A stretch of DNA of 64,000 bases, from the NCBI GenBank assembly GCA_963739135.1, contig CAVTZG010000020.1, forward strand, positions 136,580 through 200,579, given 5' to 3'. Of the stretch, positions 1-7,607 are shown piece after piece. Positions within the stretch are counted from its first letter, which is position 1. Each line of letters opens with the position of its first letter. The notes under the pieces were generated by a model. The model saw only the letters and a list, made by a program, of their open reading frames with translations, searched no databases and was not told where the DNA came from. Origin of the DNA: Palsa-504 sp963739135. Its GTDB lineage: Bacteria; Actinomycetota; Actinomycetes; Streptosporangiales; Streptosporangiaceae. Both the position numbers and the translations under genes were made by a program.

Positions 1-382
1 CCGCCACCGAGGACGCCAGCAGGGCCTTCAGCTCCCGCTCGTGACGGCCGGCGAACCGGGCCGTCGTGGCATGATCGGGATGCAGGTTCCCGCAGATCAC
101 CCGGGCCCCTACATCATCGAAGGTGGCCATCTCGATCCCCCGCGAGGACCGGATCCCCTTGCAATAGCAGTACATCACCAGCGTCACCATCATCGCCGGG
201 TCATACGGCGCCTGGCCCTGCCCGTCGGCCCGGTACCGGCCCTCAAACCCCGCCAGGTCCAGGTCGGCGGCCAGCTCCAGCAGCGCCCACGCCAGATGCC
301 GGGCCGGCAGCCACTGCCGGGCATCCGGCGGCATCAGGTACCCCTGATCCGCGCTGTCAGCCTTCCTGAAATACCGTCCCAT
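1..382 (-). CDS. IS1182-family transposase, N-terminal part (runs off window)
   Basis: About 127 residues of a DDE transposase, starting at an ATG at 382 and continuing past the left edge. After a short N-terminus the protein contains a stretch typical of the DUF772 domain of IS1182 transposases: YDPAMMVTLVMYCYCKGIRS, then a segment ending in GNLHPDHATTARF. In complete members this domain binds the terminal repeats and the catalytic DDE domain follows, which here would lie outside the window. The gene is read away from rpiB. Family assignment is from motif recognition; the level of activity cannot be judged. Confidence 0.85.
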   Translation of the reverse strand, partial: MGRYFRKADSADQGYLMPPDARQWLPARHLAWALLELAADLDLAGFEGRYRADGQGQAPYDPAMMVTLVMYCYCKGIRSSRGIEMATFDDVGARVICGNLHPDHATTARFAGRHERELKALLASSVA

Positions 383-449
383 GACAAGATTTTCCCAGGT
401 CAGGACACATAAAGCCCGCCGACACGCGGCCCTTGACAAACTAAGACAA

Positions 450-471
450 AGAGTTGTGCGACAGCCTCTAC
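450..471. repeat. Probable terminal inverted repeat of the IS1182-like element
   Basis: The sequence GAGTTGTGCGACAGCCTCTA lies about 70 bp upstream of the transposase start and resembles the outer ends of actinobacterial IS1182 elements (TTGTGCGACAG core). Its partner would be beyond the left edge, so neither the match nor a target duplication can be tested here. Confidence 0.45.
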
Positions 472-570
472 AGTCCCCTAAATCGACCGCAGGACCGGAA
501 TCAACCGCGGAAATGGGGCGGCTGGTGCGGGTGTGGGGTTTCCGGAGCGTCAGGAGGAGTTTCCGGAGCG

Positions 571-1044
571 TCAGGAGGACGGGAGGGGCGGCAGCTCGCC
601 GGTCTTCTCGTAGTCGGCGATCTCGGCTATGCGCCGGGCGTGCCGGGGCTCGCCGGAGAACGGCGTGGACACGAAAATGCGGGCGAAGCCGATGGCCTCG
701 TCCACGCTGTACATGCGGGCACCCAGGCTGAGCACGTTGGCGTCGTTGTGCTGCCGGGCCAGCTGGGCGGTCTCGTCGGTCCAGGCCACCGCAGCGCGGA
801 TGCCCGGGATCTTGTTGGAGGCGATCTGCTCGCCGTTACCCGAGCCGCCGATTACGATGCCCAGGCTGCCCGGGTCGTTGATGACACCCTGCGCGGCCCA
901 CATCACGTAGACCGGGTAATCATCGCCATCGACGTAGGTCTCGGGCCCGCAGTCCACCGGCTCGTGCCCGGCCCCGGACAGCCACTCGATGAGGCGGGTC
1001 TTGAACTCGAAACCCGCGTGATCAGATCCCAGGTATACGCGCAC
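571..1044 (-). CDS. rpiB: Ribose-5-phosphate isomerase B
   Basis: 157 residues, the usual RpiB length. It interconverts ribose 5-phosphate and ribulose 5-phosphate in the pentose phosphate pathway. The N-terminus MRVYLGSDHAG carries the phosphate/substrate loop, and residues 66-72 are GGSGNGE. This is the actinobacterial form, in which a glutamate (E72) replaces the active-site cysteine of the E. coli type as general base. The next gene upstream is the DsbA-family pseudogene and then divergent pepN, an order familiar from actinomycetes. A single-domain soluble cytosolic enzyme, complete and without anomalies. Confidence 0.93.
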   Translation of the reverse strand: MRVYLGSDHAGFEFKTRLIEWLSGAGHEPVDCGPETYVDGDDYPVYVMWAAQGVINDPGSLGIVIGGSGNGEQIASNKIPGIRAAVAWTDETAQLARQHNDANVLSLGARMYSVDEAIGFARIFVSTPFSGEPRHARRIAEIADYEKTGELPPLPSS

Positions 1045-1090
1045 GGGGTCAGTCTGCCAGACCCGGGGCGCTGGCCTACCGGCAGGAGGG

Positions 1091-1706
1091 TCAGTCGAAG
1101 ATGGGGTCGCGGGTGCGGGACCGCTTCAGCTCGAAGAAGCCGTCCGTGCCCGCGATCAGCAGGACGCCGTCCCACAGCCGGCCCGCGGCCTCGCCGCGCG
1201 GAATGGGCGACACGACCGGCCCGAACACCGACAGCTCGCCGACCGAGATGACGGGCGTGCCCACGTCGTAGCCGACCCGCTGGATGCCCTCGGCGTGCGA
1301 GGCGCGGACGGCCGCGTCGTATTCGGTGGAGTCCATCGCGTCGGCCAGCGACGCCGGCAGCCCGGCCTCGGCCAGCGGCGACGACGGTCTCACGGTCCCG
1401 CGGCGCCTTCTCGAGGTGGAACCGGTTGCCCAGCGCGGTGTACAGCGGCAGCAGGACCTGCGGGCCGTGCGCCTGCTCGGCCGCGATCACGACCCGCACC
1501 GGGCCCCAGGCCGACTTCAGGCCCTCGCGGTACCGCTCAGGCAGGTCCTCATTGCCTTCGTTCAGCACCGCCAGGCTCATCACGTGCCAGACCGGCTCGA
1601 CCTGGCGGACCTGCTGCACCTCGAGGATCCAGCGTGAGGCGATCCACGCCCACGGGCAGATAGGGTCGAACCAGAAGTCGACACGCGTAGGCTCCTGCTG
1701 GGTCAT
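1091..1706 (-). pseudogene. DsbA-family mycothiol-dependent oxidoreductase (Rv2466c-like), frameshifted
   Basis: The first about 105 residues (start 1706, MTQQEPTRVDFWFDPICPWA...) and the last about 95 residues (ending in KRSRTRDPIFD at 1091) match the Rv2466c family in two different frames. The switch lies near 1380-1395, just after the motif EKAPRDRE. Rv2466c is a thioredoxin-fold mycothiol-dependent nitroreductase/mycoredoxin. Here the active-site motif is CPWA, not CPWC, so only the first cysteine is present, as in several actinobacterial relatives. The remaining sequence is well conserved, so a single-base sequencing error is as likely as true inactivation. Confidence 0.82.
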
Positions 1707-1823
1707 GCGTACTCCTTATTACCACGAGTAACACGGACTTCCGCTGGCCCCCGGCACCGTCAACCGCGCGGCCCGGCCGTGAATTCCGGTCGGGCCGGCC
1801 GATACCACGAAGGGAAACACCCG

Positions 1824-4352
1824 GTGACATCGAACTTGACTCGCGACGAAGCGGCGGCTCGTTCGGCCCTCATCAAGGCCGTCTCGTACGAGGTGGACCT
1901 GGACCTGACGCGGGAGGGCGGCGAGGTGTTCGGCTCGGTCACCGTGATCAGGTTCGACTGCGCGGCACCGGGCTCGGCTACCTTCCTCGACCTGACCGCT
2001 CCCGCGGTGCGGGAGATCACCCTGAACGGGACGCCGGTCGGCCTGGACGCGTTCGACGGCGACCGGGTCGCGCTGGACGGCCTGGCGGCGAGCAACGTGC
2101 TGCTGGTGGCGGCCGACTGCGCCTACTCGCGCAGCGGCGAAGGGCTGCACCGGTTCACCGACCCGGCCGACGAGCGGGTCTACCTGTACTCGGATCTGGA
2201 GACGTTCGACGCGCACCGGATGTACGCGTGCTTCGACCAGCCGGACATGAAGGCCAGCTACGAGCTGGCGGTGACCGCCCCGGCGGACTGGGTGGTGGTC
2301 TCCAACATGGCCCCCGAGTCGAGCCTCGAGGACGGCGCGGCGCGGCGCTGGCACTTCCCGCCGACGCCGGTCATGCCGACCTACATCACAGCCTGCGCGG
2401 CCGGGCCCTATTACGTGGTCCGCGACGAGCACGACGGCATCCCGCTCGGCATCTACTGCCGTCAGTCGCTGGCCGAGTATCTCGACCCGGACGAAATCCT
2501 GGAAACCACCCGGCAAGGCTTCGACTTCTACCACGGTTCGTTCGGCATAAAATACCCCTTCGGGAAATACGACCAGCTTTTCGTGCCGGAATTCAAAGAG
2601 GGCGCGATGGAAAACGCGGGCTGCGTCACTTTCCTGGAGGCCTACATTTTCCGGTCGCGGGTCACCGATTTCGCCCGGGAGGCGCGGGGCGAGACGATCC
2701 TGCACGAAATGGCGCATATGTGGTTCGGCGACCTGGTCACCATGCGCTGGTGGGATGACCTGTGGCTGAACGAGTCCTTCGCCACCTGGGCGGGCACGCT
2801 CGCGCAGGCCGAGGCGACCAGGTGGACATCGGCCTGGACCACGTTCGCGCAGCTGTACAAGGCCTGGGCCTACCGGCAGGATCAGCTGCCTTCCACCCAC
2901 CCGATCGCGGCCGACATCCCCGATATCGAGGCGGTCGAGGTCAATTTCGACGGGATCACCTACGCCAAGGGCGCCGCGGTGCTCAAGCAGCTGGTGGCCT
3001 ATGTCGGGCGGGAGAATTTCCTGTCCGGCGTGCGGAAGTATTTCGGCGCACACGCGTGGGGCAACGCGACGCTGGCCGACCTGCTGTCCGCGCTGGAGGA
3101 AACCTCGGGCCGGGACCTGACCTCGTGGTCGGCGGAATGGCTGCAGACCGCCGGGGTGAACACGCTGCGGCCGTCTTATGAGCTGGATGCCGCGGGCCGG
3201 TTCACCGAGTTCGCGGTGGAGCAGGACGCCGCCGCGACGCACCCGGTGCTGCGCTCGCACCGGATCGCGATCGGCCTGTACGACCACACGGAGGCCGGCC
3301 TTTCCCGCCGGCTGCGGATCGAGGCCGACGTGGCCGGCCCGCGCACGGTGATCCCGGAGCTGGCCGGGCAGCCCCGCCCCGACCTGGTGCTGGTCAACGA
3401 CGACGACCTCACCTACGCCAAGATCCGGCTGGACGAGCACTCGCTGCGCGTGCTGGTCGACAACTCCATCGGCCTGTTCACAGACTCGCTGCCCGCGGCG
3501 CTGTGCTGGTCGGCGGCCTGGGACATGTGCCGGGACGGCGAGATGGCGGCGCGGGATTACGTCCAGCTGGTCATGACGGGTGTCTCCTCGGTGGCCGACA
3601 TCAGCGTGGTGCAGACGCTGCTGCGCCAGGCCGGCCAGGCCGTCCGCCGGTTCGCCGACCCCGGGTGGCGGGAGACCGGCCTGGCCCTGATGGCCAGCTC
3701 GCTGCGTGAGCTGATCGCCGGGGCGGCGGCAGGCTCGGACGAGCAGCTGGCCTACGTCCGGGCCTTCGCGGGTGTGGTCGGCTCCGATGACGACCTGGCC
3801 TTCCTGGCCGGGCTGCTGGACGGCTCGGTCCGGCTCGACGGCCTCACCGTGGACACCGACCTGCGCTGGGCGCTGCTGATGCGGCTGGTGAGCCGCGGCC
3901 GGGCCGGGGCAGCCGAGATCAAGGCCGAGCTGGCCAGGGACGCCACCGACGCGGGCGAGCGGCACGCCGCGTCCTGCCGGGCCTCGATCCCCACGGCCGA
4001 AGCCAAACGGGAGACCTGGCAGGCCCTGGTCGCGGGCCAGCTGACCATCGCCATGTTCCGGGCCACCCTGGGCGGCTTCGCCGACCCGGACCAGCCGGAG
4101 CTGATCGAGCCGTACCGCGAGGACTATTTCGGCGTGGTGGGCGACGTGTGGCGTGACTGGTCGTCGGCGATGGCGCAGGACTTCGTCAGCGGGGCCTACA
4201 CGGCATGGGCGATCTCGCCGGAGACGGTCGAGGCGACCGACGCCTACATCGCCGGGGCACAGCCGCCCGCCGCACTGGAACGCCTGCTGATCGAGGGCCG
4301 GGACGACGTGCTGCGCGCGCTGCGCTGCCAGGAGCGCGACCGCCAGGGCTAG
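1824..4352 (+). CDS. pepN: Aminopeptidase N (M1 family zinc metallopeptidase)
   Basis: 842 residues from the GTG at 1824, preferred because an AAGGGA ribosome-binding site lies about 9 bp upstream and the protein then opens with TSNLTRDEA, as actinobacterial PepN does. An in-frame ATG at 1779 is less likely. M1 hallmarks are the exopeptidase motif GAMENAG (260-266), zinc site HEMAH (294-298) and the third ligand Glu317 in NESFATW, exactly 18 residues later. A C-terminal ERAP1-like helical domain follows (about 520-840). It removes N-terminal residues from peptides in the cytosol. Divergent from the DsbA-family gene. Confidence 0.95.
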   Translation: MTSNLTRDEAAARSALIKAVSYEVDLDLTREGGEVFGSVTVIRFDCAAPGSATFLDLTAPAVREITLNGTPVGLDAFDGDRVALDGLAASNVLLVAADCAYSRSGEGLHRFTDPADERVYLYSDLETFDAHRMYACFDQPDMKASYELAVTAPADWVVVSNMAPESSLEDGAARRWHFPPTPVMPTYITACAAGPYYVVRDEHDGIPLGIYCRQSLAEYLDPDEILETTRQGFDFYHGSFGIKYPFGKYDQLFVPEFKEGAMENAGCVTFLEAYIFRSRVTDFAREARGETILHEMAHMWFGDLVTMRWWDDLWLNESFATWAGTLAQAEATRWTSAWTTFAQLYKAWAYRQDQLPSTHPIAADIPDIEAVEVNFDGITYAKGAAVLKQLVAYVGRENFLSGVRKYFGAHAWGNATLADLLSALEETSGRDLTSWSAEWLQTAGVNTLRPSYELDAAGRFTEFAVEQDAAATHPVLRSHRIAIGLYDHTEAGLSRRLRIEADVAGPRTVIPELAGQPRPDLVLVNDDDLTYAKIRLDEHSLRVLVDNSIGLFTDSLPAALCWSAAWDMCRDGEMAARDYVQLVMTGVSSVADISVVQTLLRQAGQAVRRFADPGWRETGLALMASSLRELIAGAAAGSDEQLAYVRAFAGVVGSDDDLAFLAGLLDGSVRLDGLTVDTDLRWALLMRLVSRGRAGAAEIKAELARDATDAGERHAASCRASIPTAEAKRETWQALVAGQLTIAMFRATLGGFADPDQPELIEPYREDYFGVVGDVWRDWSSAMAQDFVSGAYTAWAISPETVEATDAYIAGAQPPAALERLLIEGRDDVLRALRCQERDRQG

Positions 4353-5638
4353 GGGAATAGCCCCACCATGACGTCGCCCGCTTCCGGGTCGACGTGGCGG
4401 AACATATCCCAGGGCACCCGGAACACGCGCCCGGACGAGACGGGCCACGGCAGCCGGCGCCGGGCGATGATCCGGCCGCCCTGGCGTACGGCCACGCGCG
4501 GGAAGGGCCGGTGCTCGCTCGCCCACAGCGACGCGTGGCCGCGGGTGGCGGGAACGTCGCCGGGCCTGATGAGCCCGGGGGCCACCCAGGTGAAGGGGGG
4601 CTCGGCGCGCAGCCGGACCGCGGGCCGGGGCGCCCCCTCGTGTGCGAGGTAACGCTGCACCTGCCGGGCCACGTGCCGTCCGTCCAGGGCGGCCACGTCA
4701 GCGGTGTCGACCGGATGGAGCAGGTTGCCCACGCCGAAGATGCCGTCGGCGGTGGTGCGCAGCGCCGAGTCCACCACGGGGCCCAGGTGGCCGGGGTCGA
4801 TCTCCAGGCCGCGCAGCCGGGCGAGCTCGTGATCGGGAATCCAGCTGCCGGTGAAGACCACCGCGTCGCAGCCGAAGGTGCGCCGCCGACCGGTGCCGAG
4901 GTGTTCCAGCTCGACCGCACGGACCCGGTCCCGTCCGATCACCCGGGTCACCCGGGTGTGCCGGGCGACGGGAACCCGCAGGCCGAGCCGCCCCGCGGCG
5001 GTGACGGCGGCGTAGGCTTCCGGCCTGCCGCGCTCGGTGGTCATCAGCACAGCCCGGCAGCCCGCGGCCCGCAGCGTCAAGACGGCGGACCAGCTGACCA
5101 GTTCCGCGCCCACGATGACCGCACTGGCGCCGACCGCCCGGTGCTGCAGGTGAACGTGATTTTGCAGTTCGCCGGTGGTGAAGACCCCGTCCGGGCGGTC
5201 CCCGGGCACCAGGCGAGCCGGACGCGGCCGTTCCCGCGCGCCGGTGGCCAGGATGACCGCCCGGGCGTCCACCTGCAGCCGCCCCTGCGGGCTGGTCACC
5301 AGCAGCGAGCGATCACCCGCCCACCCGGTGGCCATGGCCGACAGCCGCAGGTCGGCCCCGGCCGCTTCGGCCAGCCCGGCCGGGCGCCGGGCGTAGGCCG
5401 GGCCGGTCAGCATGGTCCGCAGGTCACGCAGCCCGTACCCGAGATGGTCGCTATGCCGGGGGATGCCGCCCGCCGCCGCCTCCCGCTCCAGGACGAGCAC
5501 GGAGGCCACCCCCGCCGAGCGCAGGTACCGCGCCGCGGTGAGCCCGGCGGGCCCGGCGCCGACGACGACCACATCGGCGGACTCGGCCGGCAGCGCGCTG
5601 TCCGGCGGCGGGCCGCTCACCGGCCGGGGTCCGCTCAC
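4349..5638 (-). CDS. NAD(P)/FAD-dependent oxidoreductase
   Basis: 429 residues from a GTG at 5638 whose last two bases overlap the TGA stop of the DeoR-type gene (GTGA overlap), so the two are translationally coupled. The frame extends further upstream, but only inside the regulator. A dinucleotide-binding motif VVVVGAGPAG is at 24-32, an ATG motif (VILATGAR) near 130 and a C-terminal GD-like segment GIFGVGNLLHP near 315. This is the fold of pyridine-nucleotide disulfide-type flavoproteins, resembling the small flavin subunits of opine or glycerol-3-phosphate dehydrogenase systems. No redox CxxC was seen. The substrate is unknown. Its 3' end overlaps the 3' end of pepN by 4 bp. Confidence 0.8.
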   Translation of the reverse strand: MSGPRPVSGPPPDSALPAESADVVVVGAGPAGLTAARYLRSAGVASVLVLEREAAAGGIPRHSDHLGYGLRDLRTMLTGPAYARRPAGLAEAAGADLRLSAMATGWAGDRSLLVTSPQGRLQVDARAVILATGARERPRPARLVPGDRPDGVFTTGELQNHVHLQHRAVGASAVIVGAELVSWSAVLTLRAAGCRAVLMTTERGRPEAYAAVTAAGRLGLRVPVARHTRVTRVIGRDRVRAVELEHLGTGRRRTFGCDAVVFTGSWIPDHELARLRGLEIDPGHLGPVVDSALRTTADGIFGVGNLLHPVDTADVAALDGRHVARQVQRYLAHEGAPRPAVRLRAEPPFTWVAPGLIRPGDVPATRGHASLWASEHRPFPRVAVRQGGRIIARRRLPWPVSSGRVFRVPWDMFRHVDPEAGDVMVGLFP

Positions 5639-6411
5639 CGGCCGGGGTCCGGGGCCGGGACTACGACGTTCAGGCGCAGGGCGGCCCATTCGGGTCCGGC
5701 CGGGAGGGGCGCGTCGGTGACGATGCCGTCCAGGTCGGACAGGCCGCAGACCCGGCACGGGGCGGACCGGCCGAACTTGCTGCTGTCGGCCAGGACCAGC
5801 ACCCGCTGCGCGTGCGCGATGATGACCCGTTTGGTCGGCACCTCATCCCGGTGGTAGTCGGTCAGGCCCGCCGCGGGGCTGACCGCACCCGAGCCCAGGA
5901 AGGCGATGTCCGCGTGCAGATCACGGAAGAAGCCGGTGGTCTCGGCGCCGGAGCAGGCCAGATCGCCGGGCCTGACCCGGCCTCCGGCCACGAGCACCTG
6001 GACGTGCGGGCGGGTGGACAGCTCCGCCGCGACCAGCAGGGAGGGCGTGGCGATCGTGACGCGCAGGTCGGGTGGCAGGGACCGGGCCACCTCGAGGCTG
6101 GTGGTGCCCACGTCGATCACGACGGTCTGGCCGGGAACGACCAGGGCCGCCGCCGCGGCGCCGATGGCCCGCTTGGCCCCGGCTTGCTCCAGGACGCGCT
6201 CGCTGTAGGCGGGCTCTTCGGCGGCCATCCGGGCCAGCGAGGCCGCCCCGCCGTGCACCCGCCGCAGCATGCCGCGGCGCTCCAGTTCGATCAGGTCGCG
6301 GCGCACGGTCTCGGGCGACACGCCGAGCTCGGCGGCGAACTGGTCGGTGGTGATGGCCGGGACTCGCTCCAGCGACGTCAGGATGCGACGCCGCCGCTCA
6401 ACCGCGAGCAC
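5635..6411 (-). CDS. DeoR-family transcriptional regulator
   Basis: 258 residues if it starts at the GTG at 6411, which has GGGAG eight bases upstream and gives the usual DeoR start VLAVERRRRILTSL. The open frame continues to 6528. The N-terminal winged HTH (about 5-55) ends in VRRDLIELERRGMLRRVHGG, the family signature. The C-terminal sugar-phosphate sensing domain contains VVIDVGTTSLEVA and the ligand-site segments TPSLLVAAEL and GLTDYHRDEVPTKR. Members repress sugar catabolic operons and release on a phosphorylated sugar. It likely controls the coupled flavoprotein, the only other gene of this unit. Confidence 0.88.
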   Translation of the reverse strand: MLAVERRRRILTSLERVPAITTDQFAAELGVSPETVRRDLIELERRGMLRRVHGGAASLARMAAEEPAYSERVLEQAGAKRAIGAAAAALVVPGQTVVIDVGTTSLEVARSLPPDLRVTIATPSLLVAAELSTRPHVQVLVAGGRVRPGDLACSGAETTGFFRDLHADIAFLGSGAVSPAAGLTDYHRDEVPTKRVIIAHAQRVLVLADSSKFGRSAPCRVCGLSDLDGIVTDAPLPAGPEWAALRLNVVVPAPDPGR

Positions 6412-6673
6412 GTGGATCACTCCCGATCCGGAGTCCCCCGGGCTGGCTTGGGCAAGCCGCCTGCCCGTAACGGTGGAATTATGACCGATCTCTTGGATCG
6501 AGTAACCGCGGCTGCCGTGAACGGTCAACCGGTTGCGTTGCTGCCGCTCAGCGGCGTTGATGGAGGCCGTGATCTTGACAGTCGAGCCTCACCGGGACAG
6601 TGTTCCGGTAAGTCACGGTCAGAAATCCACAGGTCCGGCCGGGAGGATCTGCGCTGAGTGAGGAAGGGCGACC

Positions 6674-7459
6674 ATGGTGGAGTTCGTCAGCACGGCCCGC
6701 GGCCGGTTCGCGGTGCAGGCGTCCGGGCCCCCCGCCCGGCGGCCGGTCGTGCTGGTGGCCGGGCTCGGGGACGACCATGCGTCCTGGGACTCGATCATGG
6801 GCTACCTGACCCCGCAGTACCGGTGCATCACCTTCGACAACCGCGGGATCGGCCTCAGCCCGATCACGCCCGGGCCGTACTCCATCGGGGACCTGGCCGA
6901 GGACGCTCATGCGCTGCACCAGGCCCTGGGGCTGGCACCGTGCCTGGCCATCGGGTCGTCCATGGGTGGGGCCATCTGCCAGGAATGGGCCCTGCGGTAC
7001 CCGGCCGACGTCACCGGGCTGGTCCTGTCCAACACCTGGGGCCGCAGCGACCCGTTCTTGCGGGTGCTGTTCGAGCACTGGGGCTCGCTGGCCGGGCAGG
7101 ATCTGATGGACAGCATGCTGCTGTTCGCCATGTCGGCCGGGTACCTGGCCGATAACCCGGGCACGGTGGCGGAACTCCGCGCCTCACCGCCTCCTGACCT
7201 GGACGGCTTCCGGGCCGCCGCGGCCGCCTGCCTGGGCCACGACGCCCTGGGCAGGCTGGGAGACCTGGCGCAGCCGACCCTGGTCCTGGCCGGCCGCCAG
7301 GACATCCTGACCCGCCCGGAGCTGTCGGAGGAAATCGCCGGGGCCATGCCGAATGCGCGGCTGCAACTGCTCGAGGCGGGTCATATGACGTTCTGGGAGA
7401 CCCCGGAGACCTGGGGCCTTGCGGTGGCGGACTGGCTCGCCGAGCAGGTGTCCGGCTAG
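6674..7459 (+). CDS. Alpha/beta hydrolase
   Basis: 261 residues with AGGAAGGG ahead of the ATG. A single alpha/beta-hydrolase domain: an HG-like oxyanion region (VAGLGDDHASW, 28-38), nucleophile elbow GSSMG with Ser96, an acid in GRQDILTRP and a histidine in AGHMTFWETP near the end. It resembles 3-oxoadipate enol-lactonase/BioH-like esterases, but substrate cannot be assigned. It diverges from the DeoR gene across a 260-bp gap. Its TAG stop lies at the left edge of the MITE-like element, which has separated it from the convergent reductase gene. Confidence 0.85.
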   Translation: MVEFVSTARGRFAVQASGPPARRPVVLVAGLGDDHASWDSIMGYLTPQYRCITFDNRGIGLSPITPGPYSIGDLAEDAHALHQALGLAPCLAIGSSMGGAICQEWALRYPADVTGLVLSNTWGRSDPFLRVLFEHWGSLAGQDLMDSMLLFAMSAGYLADNPGTVAELRASPPPDLDGFRAAAAACLGHDALGRLGDLAQPTLVLAGRQDILTRPELSEEIAGAMPNARLQLLEAGHMTFWETPETWGLAVADWLAEQVSG

Positions 7460-7460
7460 A

Positions 7461-7606
7461 CCGTAGTTCCCCCCGCTGGCGGACCGACATAGGCGTTGAC
7501 CTGGTGAAACAGCCTCAGCTCATGACTACGTAGTCATGTATTTTCAGTGATCAAGGTGTCTACCACCTGGTCAAACGCGTCGACCGATCGGCTTGGGGAA
7601 CTTCGG
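7461..7606. mobile_element. MITE-like palindromic element, copy 1
   Basis: A 146-bp non-coding element. The ends are imperfect inverted repeats, CCGTAGTTCCCC left and the complement of CCGAAGTTCCCC right. Inside lie a second inverted pair (TTGACCTGGT / ACCTGGTCAA) and an 18-bp perfect palindrome at the centre (7521-7538, CATGACTACGTAGTCATG). It is flanked by an exact 6-bp direct repeat GCTAGA (7455-7460 and 7607-7612). A second copy in opposite orientation is at 59714-59861. No open frame or transposase is inside, so it would need one in trans. The YTAG within the target recalls the target of IS701-type elements (recollection, not tested). Confidence 0.85.
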
Positions 7607-7607
7607 G

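Noticed and set aside
1719..4526. A 935-codon minus-strand open frame
   Set aside because: Antisense to pepN, which has all M1 motifs. The shadow protein is Arg/Gly/Pro-rich without recognisable domains.
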